12,638 bases of DNA from contig JBFELO010000133.1 of assembly GCA_041552055.1 (NCBI GenBank), positions 1 to 12,638 on the forward strand, read 5' to 3'. The position numbers and the translations under genes were made by a program. This document shows positions 1-7,211 of the stretch, in pieces. The notes beneath the pieces were generated by a model. That model saw nothing but the letters and a program-made list of their open reading frames with translations. It searched no databases and was not told the DNA's origin. Origin of the DNA: JBFELO01 sp041552055 (GTDB lineage: Bacteria; Acidobacteriota; Thermoanaerobaculia; Thermoanaerobaculales; Sulfomarinibacteraceae). How positions within the stretch are numbered: position 1 is the first letter of the stretch; each line of letters begins with the position of its first letter.

Positions 1-467
1 ACGCCGAGCCTCGCAGCCGTCGTCAGGTACACCGCGGGGTCGGGCTTGCCGTGAGCCTCATCCATGGCCGAGCAGGCGTCGGTGATGAAACGTCCGATGT
101 CGAGCCTGCGCACCACGGTCTCGATCAGCGAGACCGGCGACGACGTGGCCATGCCGATCACGAGTCCGGCCCGGTGGACCGACTCGAGGGCCTGCAGCGC
201 GCCGGGCATCGCCTGTCCGTACCGCGCGACCAGCCGGACGACCCGCGCGTCGATGGCCTCTGCTACGGATTCGGGTGACGGTGCTGGCCACGGGAAACGC
301 TCGTGCCAGTGCGCCACCACCATGTCGGTCCGCAGGCCCAGGGTTTGCTCGCAATCGTCGTCCGTGAGCCGGATTCCGAGTCCCGCGAAGATCTCTTGCT
401 CGGCTCGCTTCCACAGCGGTTCCGAGTCGATGAGCAGGCCGTCCATGTCGAAGATCGCCGCTCGCAT
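1..467 (-). CDS. HAD-superfamily phosphatase (hexose/hexitol-phosphate phosphatase or beta-phosphoglucomutase-like), 3' part missing
   Basis: This is the N-terminal 155 residues of a haloacid dehalogenase-like hydrolase; the reading frame is still open at the window edge. Motif I, DMDGLLIDSEP, lies at residues 7-17, with D7 as nucleophile and D9 as acid/base. Motif II is the Thr/Ser in MATSSP (106-111). Motif III is the lysine K141 in GKPDP. A helical cap domain fills about residues 18-85. The layout fits subfamily IA phosphatases of the YniC/hexitol phosphatase or beta-phosphoglucomutase type, cytoplasmic enzymes of about 220 residues that remove phosphate from small sugar phosphates. The exact substrate cannot be read from the sequence. 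An in-frame stop lies about 40 bases upstream of the chosen ATG, so the start is well constrained. The gene is divergent from the RACo-type gene, with 92 bases between the two starts. The acidic residue of motif IV lies outside the window. Confidence 0.9.
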   Translation of the reverse strand, partial: MRAAIFDMDGLLIDSEPLWKRAEQEIFAGLGIRLTDDDCEQTLGLRTDMVVAHWHERFPWPAPSPESVAEAIDARVVRLVARYGQAMPGALQALESVHRAGLVIGMATSSPVSLIETVVRRLDIGRFITDACSAMDEAHGKPDPAVYLTTAARLG

Positions 468-500
468 GAGTCGCAGAGTACCAGCCCCCCGGATTGTCGA

Positions 501-529
501 GGGTCAGGGGGCAGTGACGTCTGTAGAAT
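501..529 (+). promoter_or_regulatory. Weak candidate promoter for the RACo-type gene
   Basis: TAGAAT at 524-529 matches five of six bases of the sigma-70 -10 consensus and lies about 30 bases before the coding start. The hexamer 17 bases upstream, GGGTCA, is a poor -35 box. Only the -10 resemblance is seen; promoter function is a guess. Confidence 0.2.
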
Positions 530-559
530 GAGGCGCTCGGGAGGTCTCGAGCTGGAACC

Positions 560-2197
560 ATGGCCGAAGTACGATTCACGGACGAGGCTGTGCCGGCAGT
601 TGTCGGGGAATCGCTGCTGGAGCACGCGCAGCGCACGAGTGGCGCGTTCAAGGAAATCGCATCCACCTGCGATGGGTCGGGCACGTGTGGCGAGTGTGTG
701 GTGTGTGTGGTCGACGGAGAGGACGCTCTCAGCGAGCCCACCCCGGAAGAAGAGGCGGTCTCGGGCGTGGCCGACGACAGGCACGGCGGGACCTTCCGGC
801 TCGCGTGTCGGGCAACCGTGGTCGACGGCTCGCGCGACATCGAGGTCGTGACCTTCAGGCGCGACCTCAAGATACTGACGCGTGGTGTCGAACTCGATCG
901 GGAGGCGCTGAATCCGCGGGTGCGGCGCAGGGACGGCCGGGTTGTGATCGGTGACACGGGGTTCGAGGTTTCGGATGGGGGTCTCTTCGGGTTGGCACTC
1001 GACGTGGGGACGACCACGATCGTGGCAGAGCTCGTCGACTTGGAGACGGGGGAGACGCTGGTCAAGGCCTCGTTCGAGAACCCACAGCGGTTCGGGGGCA
1101 GCAACGTCATCAACCGCATTACCTACGACCGGGAGCGCCGCGGTCTGCTTCAACGCGTGCTGGTCGGCCACCTGAACAGGGTCTTCGAAGAGCTGCCGTG
1201 CGGTCGGCAGGAGATCTTCGAGGTGGTCGTTGCCGGAAACCCGACCATGCGCGACCTGTTCTTCGGCCTCGATGTGCAGCCGTTGGGGGTCAGCCCTTTT
1301 CTGTCGGTCACCGAGACCGAGCGCGTGGCCGGGGACAGGGAATCCACGGCTCTCGATGCTTCCGCCGCCGAGCTGGGGCTCGAGCTTCACCAGGAGACCC
1401 GCGTGTACGGCCTTCCGCTGGTTGCGTGCCACGTGGGCGCCGATGCCGCCGCAGGGATCCTGGTGTCCGGTATGTGGTCGGCGACCGAGCCCGTGCTGTT
1501 CATGGACATCGGCACGAACACCGAGGTGTTGCTCGGCAACCGCGACCGAATCCTCGCGGCCAGTTCACCGGCCGGGCCCGCTTTCGAGGGGGCGGGCGTG
1601 ACGTTCGGCATGCCCGGCATGGAGGGCGCCATCGAGTCGGTGCGGTTGGCGGACGGTTCCACCGATTGGCGGACCATCGGCGACCTGCCGCCGCGGGGCA
1701 TCTGTGGCTCCGGCCTGGTCGACCTGCTCGGCGAGCTGGTTCGCACGGGCAGGATCAACTCGTTCGGCCGGCTGCGCGACGGGACCGGATCGATGGCTGT
1801 GGATCCGGAGCACGGAATCACCTTTTCGGACCGCGACATCGCCGAGATCGCCCAGGCCAAGGGTTCCAACTTCGCCGCGCAGATGATCCTGATGAGGCTG
1901 TTCGGTATCGATGCCGATGGTGTCGGGGCCCTGTACCTGGCCGGCGGCTTTGCCGAGTATCTCGATGTCGAGCAGGCGCAACGCATCGGCATGATCGCCT
2001 CCGTCCCCGCCGACCGCGTGACCAAGCTCGGCAACGCATCCCTCGAGGGTGCGCGCGCCTTGCTGTGCAACCAGACTCTCCGTACCGAGCTCGAAGAACG
2101 CGTTCGGGAGGTCGAGCACGTGCGGCTCGAGCAGGATCCGGATTTTCTGGATCTGTTCGTCGACGGGATGCGGTTTCACGTCGCCGACGAGCGCTGA
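560..2197 (+). CDS. RACo-type ASKHA protein: ATP-dependent reductive activator of a corrinoid protein, with N-terminal 2Fe-2S domain
   Basis: The 545-residue protein starts with a plant-type ferredoxin domain (about 1-100) whose cluster ligands are C37, C43, C46 and C83; C49 is an extra cysteine. After a linker comes an ASKHA (actin/Hsp70-like) ATPase domain: phosphate-1 loop DVGTTT at 148-153, a second DIGTNTEV at 316-323, AGPAFEG at 338-344, GICGSGLVDLL at 380-390 and the adenosine loop LAGGF at 460-464. This architecture defines the RACo family (DUF4445/COG3894). These cytoplasmic proteins use ATP to push an electron onto inactive Co(II) corrinoid proteins and return them to Co(I). The length is typical. 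The sequence GGGAGGT at 539-545 is the likely ribosome site, with a rather long 14-base spacing. No corrinoid protein or methyltransferase is nearby, so the partner is unknown. The family call is strong; the physiological partner is not inferable. Confidence 0.92.
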   Translation: MAEVRFTDEAVPAVVGESLLEHAQRTSGAFKEIASTCDGSGTCGECVVCVVDGEDALSEPTPEEEAVSGVADDRHGGTFRLACRATVVDGSRDIEVVTFRRDLKILTRGVELDREALNPRVRRRDGRVVIGDTGFEVSDGGLFGLALDVGTTTIVAELVDLETGETLVKASFENPQRFGGSNVINRITYDRERRGLLQRVLVGHLNRVFEELPCGRQEIFEVVVAGNPTMRDLFFGLDVQPLGVSPFLSVTETERVAGDRESTALDASAAELGLELHQETRVYGLPLVACHVGADAAAGILVSGMWSATEPVLFMDIGTNTEVLLGNRDRILAASSPAGPAFEGAGVTFGMPGMEGAIESVRLADGSTDWRTIGDLPPRGICGSGLVDLLGELVRTGRINSFGRLRDGTGSMAVDPEHGITFSDRDIAEIAQAKGSNFAAQMILMRLFGIDADGVGALYLAGGFAEYLDVEQAQRIGMIASVPADRVTKLGNASLEGARALLCNQTLRTELEERVREVEHVRLEQDPDFLDLFVDGMRFHVADER

Positions 2198-2220
2198 ACT
2201 CCCCACCGGCGGAAGAGAGG

Positions 2221-2363
2221 AACCGCAGATCACCGCAGATGAACGCAGATTCCCAGTGTCTTCGTGCCCTCGTGGTCTGATCGGGGGGGTAGGGGATCTC
2301 CGTTCATCTGCGAACTATGCGGTCGGCGTGCTTGATCCGCGCCTATCTGCGTCATCTGCGGTT
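2221..2363. repeat. Palindromic element built on CGCAGAT words with about 10-bp period
   Basis: This fills most of the 242-base gap between the RACo-type gene and the dehydrogenase-like gene. Three consecutive 10-mers ending in CGCAGAT occupy 2221-2250. The inverse word ATCTGCG recurs at 2306-2312, 2345-2351 and 2354-2360. AACCGCAGAT (2221-2230) is exactly complementary to 2354-2363, and CGCAGATGAACG (2234-2245) is exactly complementary to 2301-2312. Between the arms are a different word pair (CTTCGTG, CTCGTGG at about 2260-2276) and a G-rich stretch at 2283-2295. The element begins 23 bases after the RACo stop codon, so the upstream transcript could carry it as a 3' hairpin. There is no T tract, so it is not a classical intrinsic terminator. 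Confidence 0.8.
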
Positions 2364-2439
2364 TTCGTCCGGGCGGAACAGGAGGGGGAAGCTGGAATAC
2401 CGGGTGGTTGAGAGTCGCTCTTGGATAGGGAGAATCTGA

Positions 2440-4257
2440 ATGATTTCGAAAGTAATGAGCCTGTCGACTGTGTGGTTGTTGTCGGTGTCCGTGGCGTCGG
2501 GCGTAGAATGGCCCGAGATCGGCCTCGAGGAGAGGTGGGGTGGATTCTCGCGTCCGGTCCAGATGATCCCCGCGGGGGACGGATCTGGCCGGTTGTTGGT
2601 GGTCGAGCAGGCGGGACGCATCCGGCTGATCGACGAAGGCGAGGTGACGGCAACCCCGTTCCTCGACATCTCTGACCGGGTCTCGTGCTGCGGCGAACGA
2701 GGCCTGCTCGGCCTTGCGTTGCCGCCCGGGTACTCGAGCAAGCGCTACTTCTATGTCAACTACACCGACTCGAACGGCGACACCGTGGTCGCGCGATACC
2801 GCGTGACGGGCGATCCCTCGATCGCGGATCCGGACAGCGAGGAGACGATCCTCACCATCGACCAGCCGTTCTCGAACCACAACGGTGGCCAGATCGCGTT
2901 CGGTCCCGACGGCTATCTGTACATTGCAACTGGTGACGGCGGTTCCGGCGGCGACCCTCAAAACAACGCTCAGAACCGGCTGTCGCTGCTCGGCAAGATC
3001 CTCCGGATCGACGTCGAGTCCGGAGTGAATCCGTACGCCATTCCGGAGAGCAATCCGTTCGCGGCCCTGGATGACGCCCAGTCAGAGATCTGGGCGCTCG
3101 GCCTGCGCAATCCGTGGCGCTTCTCGTTCGACGGCCCGACCGGCGATCTGTTCATCGCGGACGTCGGTCAGAGCAGCTACGAGGAGGTGCACGTCCAGCC
3201 AGCGTCATCCACGGGCGGCGAGAACTACGGCTGGCGGATTCTCGAGGGCTCGCACTGCTACAAGTCCGCGTCCTGCGACACGGCAGGGCTCGAGCTGCCT
3301 GTGTTCGAGTACGACCATTCCCAGGGCTGCTCGGTCACCGGCGGCTTCGTTTCCAGGTCGGGACGGTGGCCACGGCTCGCCGGTGTCTACCTGTTCGGCG
3401 ACTACTGCAGCGGCCGCGTCTGGGGCCTGCGACGGGCCGGAGATGGCTGGGAGAGCCAGTTGTTGGCCGAGACCGGTCTTTCGATCTCCGCCTTCGGGAT
3501 CGACGAACAGGGAGCGGTCTACGTGCTTGACTACGGCAGCGGTGCGGTGGCGGCCGTGACGGACTCGGTCGAGGTGATGCCGCACCGTGCCCTGGTACCT
3601 GCGCTTGCCCACCTGACGGGATCCGGCGGCACGCCGTGGCGGGCCGACTTGGCGGTCGTGAACGGTGGCGGATCGGTCGTGACCCTGGAGATCACGTATC
3701 GCGGTGACGGGTTCGTACTAGAGCGCACGGAGAGCATCGAAGCCGGGGGCGCCGTCGAGTGGCGCGACGTGCTGGTGAGCTTGTTCGGGCTCGCGGCTTC
3801 GGTGGAGACATCGGGGGTGGTGGAGGTGGGGTCGACGGCGCCGGTGGCGGTGGCCGCCCGCAGCTATGCGGTCACCGACCGTGGCACCCTTGGGCAATTT
3901 CTGCCCGGACTGACCGAGGACGAAGGACTTCGACCGGGGGGAATCGGACTGTTGCCGTCGCTGAGCCGGACGGCTCAACGGTACTCGAACGTCGGTGCGG
4001 TCAACCTGAGCGACGCAGCGTGCGAGGTCGCGGTGCGGCTGAAGGCGGCCGACGGCAACGCGCTCGGCGGCCCACTGTTGTTCGAGCTGGCGCCTGGCGA
4101 GTGGCAGCAGGCGTTCGACGTTCTTGCGGGGCTCGGGAACCACGACACCGCCTCGGCCGTGGTCGAGGTGCTCACCCCGGAGTGCAACGCCTGGGCGTAC
4201 GCGTCGCTGATCGACAGGGACAGCCGGGATCCGACCACGATACCGGTGCAGTTTTGA
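2440..4257 (+). CDS. Secreted glucose/sorbosone dehydrogenase-like (PQQ-type) beta-propeller with an extra C-terminal domain
   Basis: The 605-residue protein has a hydrophobic N-terminus (about residues 1-20) that looks like a Sec signal, so it probably acts outside the cytoplasm. Residues about 25-375 match the glucose/sorbosone dehydrogenase fold related to soluble PQQ glucose dehydrogenase: GERGLLGLA at 85-93, NHNGGQIAFGPDGYLYIATG at 146-165 with H147 in the position of the catalytic base, and GLRNPWR at 221-227 supplying Arg/Asn of the PQQ pocket. Known relatives oxidise aldose sugars, but many family members have no tested substrate. Residues about 380-605 form a second, beta-rich domain not found in minimal family members; it resembles C-terminal domains I associate with secreted Acidobacteriota proteins. 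Six cysteines in the propeller (83, 84, 273, 279, 297, 323) could form disulfides. The start is supported by AGGGAGA at 2427-2433. Whether it binds PQQ is uncertain. Confidence 0.85.
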   Translation: MISKVMSLSTVWLLSVSVASGVEWPEIGLEERWGGFSRPVQMIPAGDGSGRLLVVEQAGRIRLIDEGEVTATPFLDISDRVSCCGERGLLGLALPPGYSSKRYFYVNYTDSNGDTVVARYRVTGDPSIADPDSEETILTIDQPFSNHNGGQIAFGPDGYLYIATGDGGSGGDPQNNAQNRLSLLGKILRIDVESGVNPYAIPESNPFAALDDAQSEIWALGLRNPWRFSFDGPTGDLFIADVGQSSYEEVHVQPASSTGGENYGWRILEGSHCYKSASCDTAGLELPVFEYDHSQGCSVTGGFVSRSGRWPRLAGVYLFGDYCSGRVWGLRRAGDGWESQLLAETGLSISAFGIDEQGAVYVLDYGSGAVAAVTDSVEVMPHRALVPALAHLTGSGGTPWRADLAVVNGGGSVVTLEITYRGDGFVLERTESIEAGGAVEWRDVLVSLFGLAASVETSGVVEVGSTAPVAVAARSYAVTDRGTLGQFLPGLTEDEGLRPGGIGLLPSLSRTAQRYSNVGAVNLSDAACEVAVRLKAADGNALGGPLLFELAPGEWQQAFDVLAGLGNHDTASAVVEVLTPECNAWAYASLIDRDSRDPTTIPVQF

Positions 4258-4289
4258 GATCTGGTCAGGGGAACCGACCCAAGCCCGTC

Positions 4290-4464
4290 TGTCATCCTGA
4301 GCGAGCGGAGGTCGGAACGACCGGAGCGAGTGAAGGATCCCCTCAAGCAAGAGCGCCCTCGCCATGTCATCTCCCCTCGGGAGATCGGAGGTGATCCTTC
4401 GTCGGGGCTTCCGGCTTCGTGCTGCGCACTACGCCGTGACAGGCTGCCCCTCCTCAGGATGACA
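4290..4464. repeat. 175-bp perfectly centred palindromic element (MITE/REP-like)
   Basis: This is the main content of the 302-base gap between two convergent genes (4258-4559); no gene is seen there. TGTCATCCTGAG (4290-4301) is an exact inverted repeat of 4453-4464. Inside it GAAGGATC (4332-4339) pairs with GATCCTTC (4393-4400). At the exact centre, ATCTCCC (4369-4375) and GGGAGAT (4379-4385) form a 7-bp stem with a 3-base loop. A side hairpin (GGTCG, GAA loop, CGACC) lies at 4310-4322. I recall similar TGTCATCCTGAG...GAAGGATC sequences in intergenic DNA of other environmental bacteria, but have not checked. No target-site duplication is visible. The position suggests it could serve as a bidirectional transcript end for both genes. 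Confidence 0.85.
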
Positions 4465-4559
4465 CCCGGCGAGGGAGGGCAGGGGCCAGAGTCCCCGCCC
4501 GCGGCCCCGTCCGCGTCTGTAGCCTTGAGAACAACGATACGGACGCGGGAGATGATCAC

Positions 4560-6716
4560 TCAGTCTGCCGGACGAACCCTCACCGGCACACCGCTGAGGA
4601 CCGCGGTGCCGACGAGCGTGTCCACCACCTCGTCATCGGTGAGATCGTTGATGCTGACGCCGGGGTGCTGCTGCGCCGTCGCGAGTCGGATGCCTTCCCG
4701 GTGGTGCCCCCAGCCGTGGGGCAGGCTCACCACGCCGGGCATCACCTCGTCCGAGATCTCGACCGGAACAACGGCGCGGCCGACACGTGACTGCACTACC
4801 GCGTTCTCGTCGTCGACTAGGGAGAACCGCGCAGCGTCGTACGGGTTCATGAGCAGCGTGCACCGAGGCCGACCGCCCATCAAACGTGGATAGTTGTGCA
4901 TCCACGAGTTGTTGCTGCGCAGGTCCCGGCGGCCGATAAGCAGCAACGTGTCGTCGCCGCCAGCCGACGTTGCGCTTTCCTCCAACCGCTGCGCGAGCCG
5001 GGACAGATCCGCCGACAGCACCTCGGGTGCCAGCTCGATCCGCTTGTCTCGCGTGAATAAACGGTGTGGCAAACGACGCTGGAGCGGCCCGAGGTCGATG
5101 CCGTGTGGCGAACGGTCGAGCGTCGCCAGTCTGAGGCCGGCGCCGAACGGAGTGAGCCCCGAGCCGTGCGGACCGGATCTCAGCCCGAGGTCGAGCAGCC
5201 GCCGGGGACCGAGGCGGTAGGTGAGCCGCTGCCGTACTCGTCGACTGAGGGGTCGTCGATCAAGCCGACGCTGCAGCTCGCCGAGAATCTGCCAGTCGTG
5301 CCGGGTGTCGGACGCGGGCTCGAATACGGGAGGGGAATACCTCGCGGTGTTGCGCACGGCGAGGACGTGGAAGGCCAGGTCGTAGTGGTCGTGCTCGAGC
5401 GGGCCGGTAGGGGGCAGGATGAGATCGGCGTGGCGAGTGGTCTCGTTGAGGTAGAAATCGATGCTGACCATGAAGTCGAGGTGCGCCAGGGCGCGATCGA
5501 GCTGGACGCCGTTGGGCGTGGAGAGCACCGGATTGCCCGCCAGCGTCAGCAACGCGCGAACCCGGCCCGGGCCGTCGGTGAGGATCTCCTCGGCCAGGGT
5601 CGCTACCGGCAGCTCGCTCCCGAATGACTGCAGGCCCCGGACGCGGCTCCGCCACCTTCCGAGACCGCCTCGGCCGGTCCGAGTAAGCAGGTCGACCGCT
5701 GGCGTGGTGAACATCGCGCCGCCGGGACGGTCGAGGTTTCCGGTCACGATGTTCAACGCATTGATCAGCCACTGGCACAGACCGCCGAACTCCTGGGTCG
5801 AGACGCCGAGCCGACCGTAGCAGACCGCGGCCGGCGAATCGGCGAAGTTCCGCGCCAGCTGAACGATGTCGTCGGCGGGGATGCCAGTGGCACAGGCGAC
5901 TGCCGCGGGCGGAAACTCGGACACCAGGTTCCGGAAGGTGTCGAGAGAGTTCGTGAAATCGGCGAGACGACCGGGTTCGTCCAGCCGCTCCTCGAACAGC
6001 ACGTGCAGCAGCGAGGCCAGCAGCAACGCATCGGTGCCCGGCCGGATGAACAGGTGGCGATCGGCGAGCTCGGCCGTCTCGGTGCGCCGAGGATCGATGA
6101 CGATCAGTCTGCCCCCGCGTTGCCGAAGCTCCTGCAGTCTACGTCTCATCCCCGGGGCGGTCATCAGGCTGCCGTTGGAAACTGCGGGGTTGGCGCCGAG
6201 GATCAGCATGAACTGGGTGCGGTCGATGTCGGGCACCGGAATCATGAGTTGATGTCCGAACATGAGGGTGGCGGCGACGTGGTGGGGCAGCTGGTCGACC
6301 GAGCTCGCGGAGAACTGGTTCTTGGTGCGGAGCGTGCGGTACAGGGCGGGGCCGAAGAGCATCGTGCCGAGGTTGTGGACCGCCGGATTGCCGAGATACA
6401 CCGCAACGGCGTCCCGGCCGTGCGCGGACTGGACCTCCTGGAGACGCTTCGCGGTTTCGTCGAACGCCGCGTCCCAGGAGACCCGCTCCCAGTCGCCGTC
6501 CGATGTTCGTCGCATCGGCTGCTTCAGTCGATCAGGGTCGTTGTGGATGTCCTGCAGCGCGACGGCCTTGGGGCAGATATGGCCTCTGCTGAAGGGATCC
6601 TCCTTGTCTCCGCGGATCGAAACGATCACCCCGTCCTCGACGGTGATCTGGATGCCGCAGATCGCATCGCAGAGATTGCAGGCACGGTAATGGGTCGAGG
6701 TCGACGGTTTTGCCAT
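4560..6716 (-). CDS. Molybdopterin oxidoreductase, DMSO-reductase superfamily, with N-terminal 4Fe-4S site; substrate unknown
   Basis: The 718-residue protein carries an N-terminal 4Fe-4S site (C13, C16, C20, C48; pattern C-x2-C-x3-C-x27-C), followed by the molybdopterin oxidoreductase core. Pterin-contacting segments visible include LILGANP at 171-177, VIDPRRTETA at 206-215 and RPGTDALLLA at 225-234. A molybdopterin dinucleotide-binding domain lies at about 590-715 (LLLIGRRDLRSNNSW, then LPHGWGHHR at 665-673). The region that holds the Mo ligand reads SASSVDQLPHH (136-146). It has no cysteine or selenocysteine, so a Ser or Asp ligand is implied and a formate dehydrogenase label is not supported. 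There is no Tat signal, so it is probably cytoplasmic. No electron-transfer subunit, chaperone or cofactor gene adjoins it. A longer start at 6800 is possible, but the ATG at 6716 has a good ribosome site and places the Fe-S motif at the usual distance. Confidence 0.88.
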   Translation of the reverse strand: MAKPSTSTHYRACNLCDAICGIQITVEDGVIVSIRGDKEDPFSRGHICPKAVALQDIHNDPDRLKQPMRRTSDGDWERVSWDAAFDETAKRLQEVQSAHGRDAVAVYLGNPAVHNLGTMLFGPALYRTLRTKNQFSASSVDQLPHHVAATLMFGHQLMIPVPDIDRTQFMLILGANPAVSNGSLMTAPGMRRRLQELRQRGGRLIVIDPRRTETAELADRHLFIRPGTDALLLASLLHVLFEERLDEPGRLADFTNSLDTFRNLVSEFPPAAVACATGIPADDIVQLARNFADSPAAVCYGRLGVSTQEFGGLCQWLINALNIVTGNLDRPGGAMFTTPAVDLLTRTGRGGLGRWRSRVRGLQSFGSELPVATLAEEILTDGPGRVRALLTLAGNPVLSTPNGVQLDRALAHLDFMVSIDFYLNETTRHADLILPPTGPLEHDHYDLAFHVLAVRNTARYSPPVFEPASDTRHDWQILGELQRRLDRRPLSRRVRQRLTYRLGPRRLLDLGLRSGPHGSGLTPFGAGLRLATLDRSPHGIDLGPLQRRLPHRLFTRDKRIELAPEVLSADLSRLAQRLEESATSAGGDDTLLLIGRRDLRSNNSWMHNYPRLMGGRPRCTLLMNPYDAARFSLVDDENAVVQSRVGRAVVPVEISDEVMPGVVSLPHGWGHHREGIRLATAQQHPGVSINDLTDDEVVDTLVGTAVLSGVPVRVRPAD

Positions 6717-6721
6717 GGGAA

Positions 6722-6726
6722 CTCCC
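6722..6726 (-). promoter_or_regulatory. Ribosome binding site that decides the molybdoenzyme start
   Basis: On the minus strand GGGAG lies five bases before the ATG at 6716. The in-frame ATG at 6728 overlaps this site, and neither it nor the distant ATG at 6800 has a comparable purine-rich sequence in front that I can see. This favours the 718-residue form. Confidence 0.5.
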
Positions 6727-6768
6727 ATGTGCATGGTAGCGCAAGCGTGACACGATCCAGCGAACGAG

Positions 6769-6796
6769 CTCGGGGTTGGGGACGTGTGTCTCGGGT
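6769..6796. repeat. Left outer arm: four 7-bp words of CTCGGGG type
   Basis: Four heptads are in register: CTCGGGG, TTGGGGA, CGTGTGT and CTCGGGT. The array is the inverted partner of the heptad array at 7258-7285, which reads CTCGGGG type on the opposite strand. It starts 52 bases upstream of the molybdoenzyme ATG, so it lies in that gene's probable promoter or leader region. It is the outermost layer of a nested palindrome that fills the gap 6717-7298. Confidence 0.6.
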
Positions 6797-6813
6797 CCAC
6801 TCACTCCTCCGAC

Positions 6814-6841
6814 GTCGCTCGTCACTCGTCGCTTGTCGCTC
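6814..6841. repeat. Left inner arm: four 7-bp words of GTCGCTC type
   Basis: GTCGCTC, GTCACTC, GTCGCTT and GTCGCTC follow each other without interruption. A C-rich block (CCCCGCCCCGCCC, 6845-6857) follows directly. The inverted partner array is at 7212-7239 and is preceded by the matching G-rich block GGGCGGGTGG (7200-7209). Together they form the second layer of the nested palindrome. Confidence 0.75.
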
Positions 6842-6902
6842 GTTCCCCGCCCCGCCCAGAGGAGAACCCTCAGGTCTGCCAACCCGCCCAACGATGAGCC
6901 CT

Positions 6903-6958
6903 CAGATCACACAGATCCGCCTTCGCATCCGGATGCGAGATCCGAGATGCAAGATCCG
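6903..6958. repeat. Mixed small repeats: CAGATC pair, 16-bp palindrome and three AGATCCG-type heptads
   Basis: CAGATC occurs at 6903-6908 and 6912-6917 and resembles the CGCAGAT word at 2221-2363. TCGCATCCGGATGCGA at 6923-6938 is a perfect 16-bp palindrome. Three heptads follow at 6938-6958: AGATCCG, AGATGCA and AGATCCG. All of this lies inside the larger nested element, so it may be a second repeat family inserted there. A hairpin is possible in RNA; a dyad protein site is equally possible. Confidence 0.6.
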
Positions 6959-7042
6959 TGAGCCCATGCGATCAACACATGAAGGCAAGGCAGGTTGGCA
7001 CAGAGACAGAGGGGCTCGGATGGCTCGACATCCGAATTCAGT

Positions 7043-7114
7043 GTCCCCGTCAGTGTCGGCATCCGTGTCGGTGTCCGAAGGAACCGCGTATCGGATGAGG
7101 ACGCGAACCCGTAC
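7043..7114. repeat. 72-bp inverted array of 6-bp words (GTCNNN type)
   Basis: Six hexamers at 7043-7078 (GTCCCC, GTCAGT, GTCGGC, ATCCGT, GTCGGT, GTCCGA) are followed by a short spacer. A diverged inverted array comes next at 7088-7114, reading GTACGG, GTTCGC, GTCCTC, ATCCGA on the minus strand. Size, period and ATCCGN word resemble the element between sufB and sufC at 11648-11719. It sits in the interior of the nested heptad palindrome. Confidence 0.6.
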
Positions 7115-7164
7115 TCGGGCGCGTCTTCACTCGGTGGCTGTCTCGATCGGGTGGGGTGGCAGAA

Positions 7165-7179
7165 CCCTGGGCCCCAGGG
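7165..7179. repeat. Short GC hairpin downstream of sufT
   Basis: CCCTGG and CCAGGG form a 6-bp stem with a 3-base loop, about 120 bases past the sufT-like stop codon on the minus strand. No T run follows on either strand, so I do not call it an intrinsic terminator; it may still stall or protect transcript ends. Confidence 0.3.
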
Positions 7180-7211
7180 CGTCAAGGCATCACGAGGTCG
7201 GGCGGGTGGTC

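Noticed and set aside
263..1432. 389-codon minus-strand open frame across the phosphatase and RACo genes
   Set aside because: It overlaps two well-supported genes in other frames and shows no recognisable motif.
1198..2280. 360-codon plus-strand open frame inside the RACo gene
   Set aside because: Same strand, shifted frame, Arg/Gly-rich; the RACo frame holds all the ATPase motifs through residue 464.
6717..6800. N-terminal extension of the molybdoenzyme to the ATG at 6800
   Set aside because: The extra 28 residues add nothing conserved and would place the Fe-S motif too far in; a good ribosome site precedes the ATG at 6716.
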